Assembly: GCA_038087015.1 (NCBI GenBank)
Contig: JASBNA010000008.1
Location: 558,001-622,000 of the forward strand
Length of the DNA stretch: 64,000 nucleotides
DNA from: Cerrena zonata
Lineage: Eukaryota > Basidiomycota > Agaricomycetes > Polyporales > Cerrenaceae
Direction: 5' to 3'
Shown: in pieces, positions 63,185 through 64,000 of the stretch
Layout of the letters: each line of letters opens with the position of its first letter
Numbering within the stretch: position 1 is the stretch's first letter
Notes under the pieces: model-generated
Seen by the model: the letters and a program-made list of their open reading frames with translations, nothing else
Database searches by the model: none
What the model was told of the DNA's origin: nothing
Position numbers and translations under genes: made by a program

Positions 63185-63400
63185 AGACTGAGTTGATATA
63201 AGTTGAGCCTATTTGTTTGTACAGAAATACAAGTTTGTATTGAGCTGACAGATTTATTTGTATAGGAATGTAAGTTTGTATCAGGCCAATGAGTTTGTTT
63301 ATACCACACTGCTATATTTGTTTGTAGCTCTAATTTGTTTGTATATATATATATCTAAGTTGTATTAGAATAAAAGTGCACATAAGATACTATAATATCT

Positions 63401-64000
63401 TGCTATATCCAGACTTCCCCAATCCACTGATACACACTTAGCTTTAGGCAGAGCAGATGAACCAATGCTCTTATTTTCAAGAGCATAAGACTTGGCTTCA
63501 AGCTTAGCAATCTTTTAGAGGAGCATTACTTGTTTATCCTAGAAGGCTTACATCTGAGCTTTCTTGTCAAATCTTACCTAAGCCATTTCCTTCACAATAT
63601 GATGCTTTCATGTATCATCAGCAGTGAGGATGATCAACTCAGGGTATTTGTCAGCATTGCTGGCTCATATTCTATATACAGACATCTGAACAGAAGGTGA
63701 GAAATCAATTCCTTATTTCTGATCAGTACAATAACATACCATTACAATAATGCTAACAAAGTAAAGTTCAAGAAAGATGTAAAGATAACAAATATAATAA
63801 GTAGGTTGAGAAGAGTGTTGTGTCCAAGTTACCCATAAGTCACTTTGTAACTAACTCAGCAGGCAATTATGGCCAATATAAGATTGTTATGCTCTACTCA
63901 TATACTTTGATATATAGATAAGTTAAAATCCCATAATGGTTGCACTTAGAATCTGTCTAATTATATTTTATTAATCTAACATCTTACAAAACAATCTCTT
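63401..64000. other. AT-rich right edge
   Basis: No gene or repeat is supported in the last 600 bp. Confidence 0.4.

Larger units (their letters stand above)
55065..63400. mobile_element. Relic ~8.3-kb element with inverted, repeat-rich ends
   Basis: About 55065-55265 and 63185-63400 are inverted copies with many transitions. Both contain ATGTGCACTTTTATTCTAA and then several loose tandem units built on ATATAAACTCATATTT and ATACAAACAAA. The outer limits are approximate because the tips are mutated, and no target duplication could be fixed. The interior carries the integrase-core pseudogene. The pairing of arms and gene into one element is inference. Confidence 0.55.

Noticed and set aside
1..64000. 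CRISPR arrays, operons, prokaryotic promoters and rRNA genes
   Set aside because: No regularly spaced repeats or rRNA-like sequence were seen, and the spliced genes mark the DNA as fungal nuclear.

Overview
The window looks like a piece of an Agaricomycete (mushroom-forming basidiomycete) nuclear genome made almost entirely of transposable elements. The evidence is a Plavaka transposase, a KDZ transposase with CxC5/CxC6 cysteine clusters, a DUF6698-like gene, an RTC4-like domain, and introns of about 50-65 bp with GT-AG (once GC-AG) borders. No ordinary host housekeeping gene was recognised.

Layout. (1) Positions 1-8.2 kb have balanced base composition. They hold a minus-strand DUF6698-like gene that runs off the left edge, a divergent intact nine-exon Plavaka transposase gene (2053-6265), and a four-exon unknown gene (6565-7922) with one in-frame stop. 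(2) Positions 8.2-30.3 kb are an AT-rich, CG-poor graveyard. It contains a decayed LTR, a small TA-flanked MITE, a young solo LTR (13203-13787), a Copia gag relic, a Gypsy gag-protease relic broken by a pogo-like relic, and tRNA-like sequence. (3) Positions 30.3-42.6 kb are a nest. An old element with roughly 0.78-kb inverted arms was invaded by an apparently intact 6,388-bp KDZ transposon (32227-38614; 8-bp target duplication CATAATAT; about 355-bp terminal inverted repeats). It was also invaded by a Fot1/pogo-like element (39354-42466; TA duplication), which is itself cut by a solo LTR (40192-40577; AAGAG duplication). (4) Positions 42.6-55 kb are more decayed sequence. They contain an inverted second copy of that solo LTR, a Plavaka scrap, a 366-bp-arm palindrome and a fold-back LTR-like element. 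(5) Positions 55.07-63.4 kb are bounded by diverged inverted repeats and contain a dead minus-strand integrase-core (rve-like) gene split by a CACTG-ended MITE.

The most striking unit is the KDZ element. Its transposase gene (644 aa) and a convergent partner gene (994 aa, RTC4-like C-terminus) are both open through all predicted introns, and their stop codons are only 20 bp apart. The element sits in DNA that otherwise looks heavily mutated by C:G to T:A changes. All family calls come from reading motifs by eye; no database search was run. Exon models were checked only for splice consensus and reading-frame continuity.
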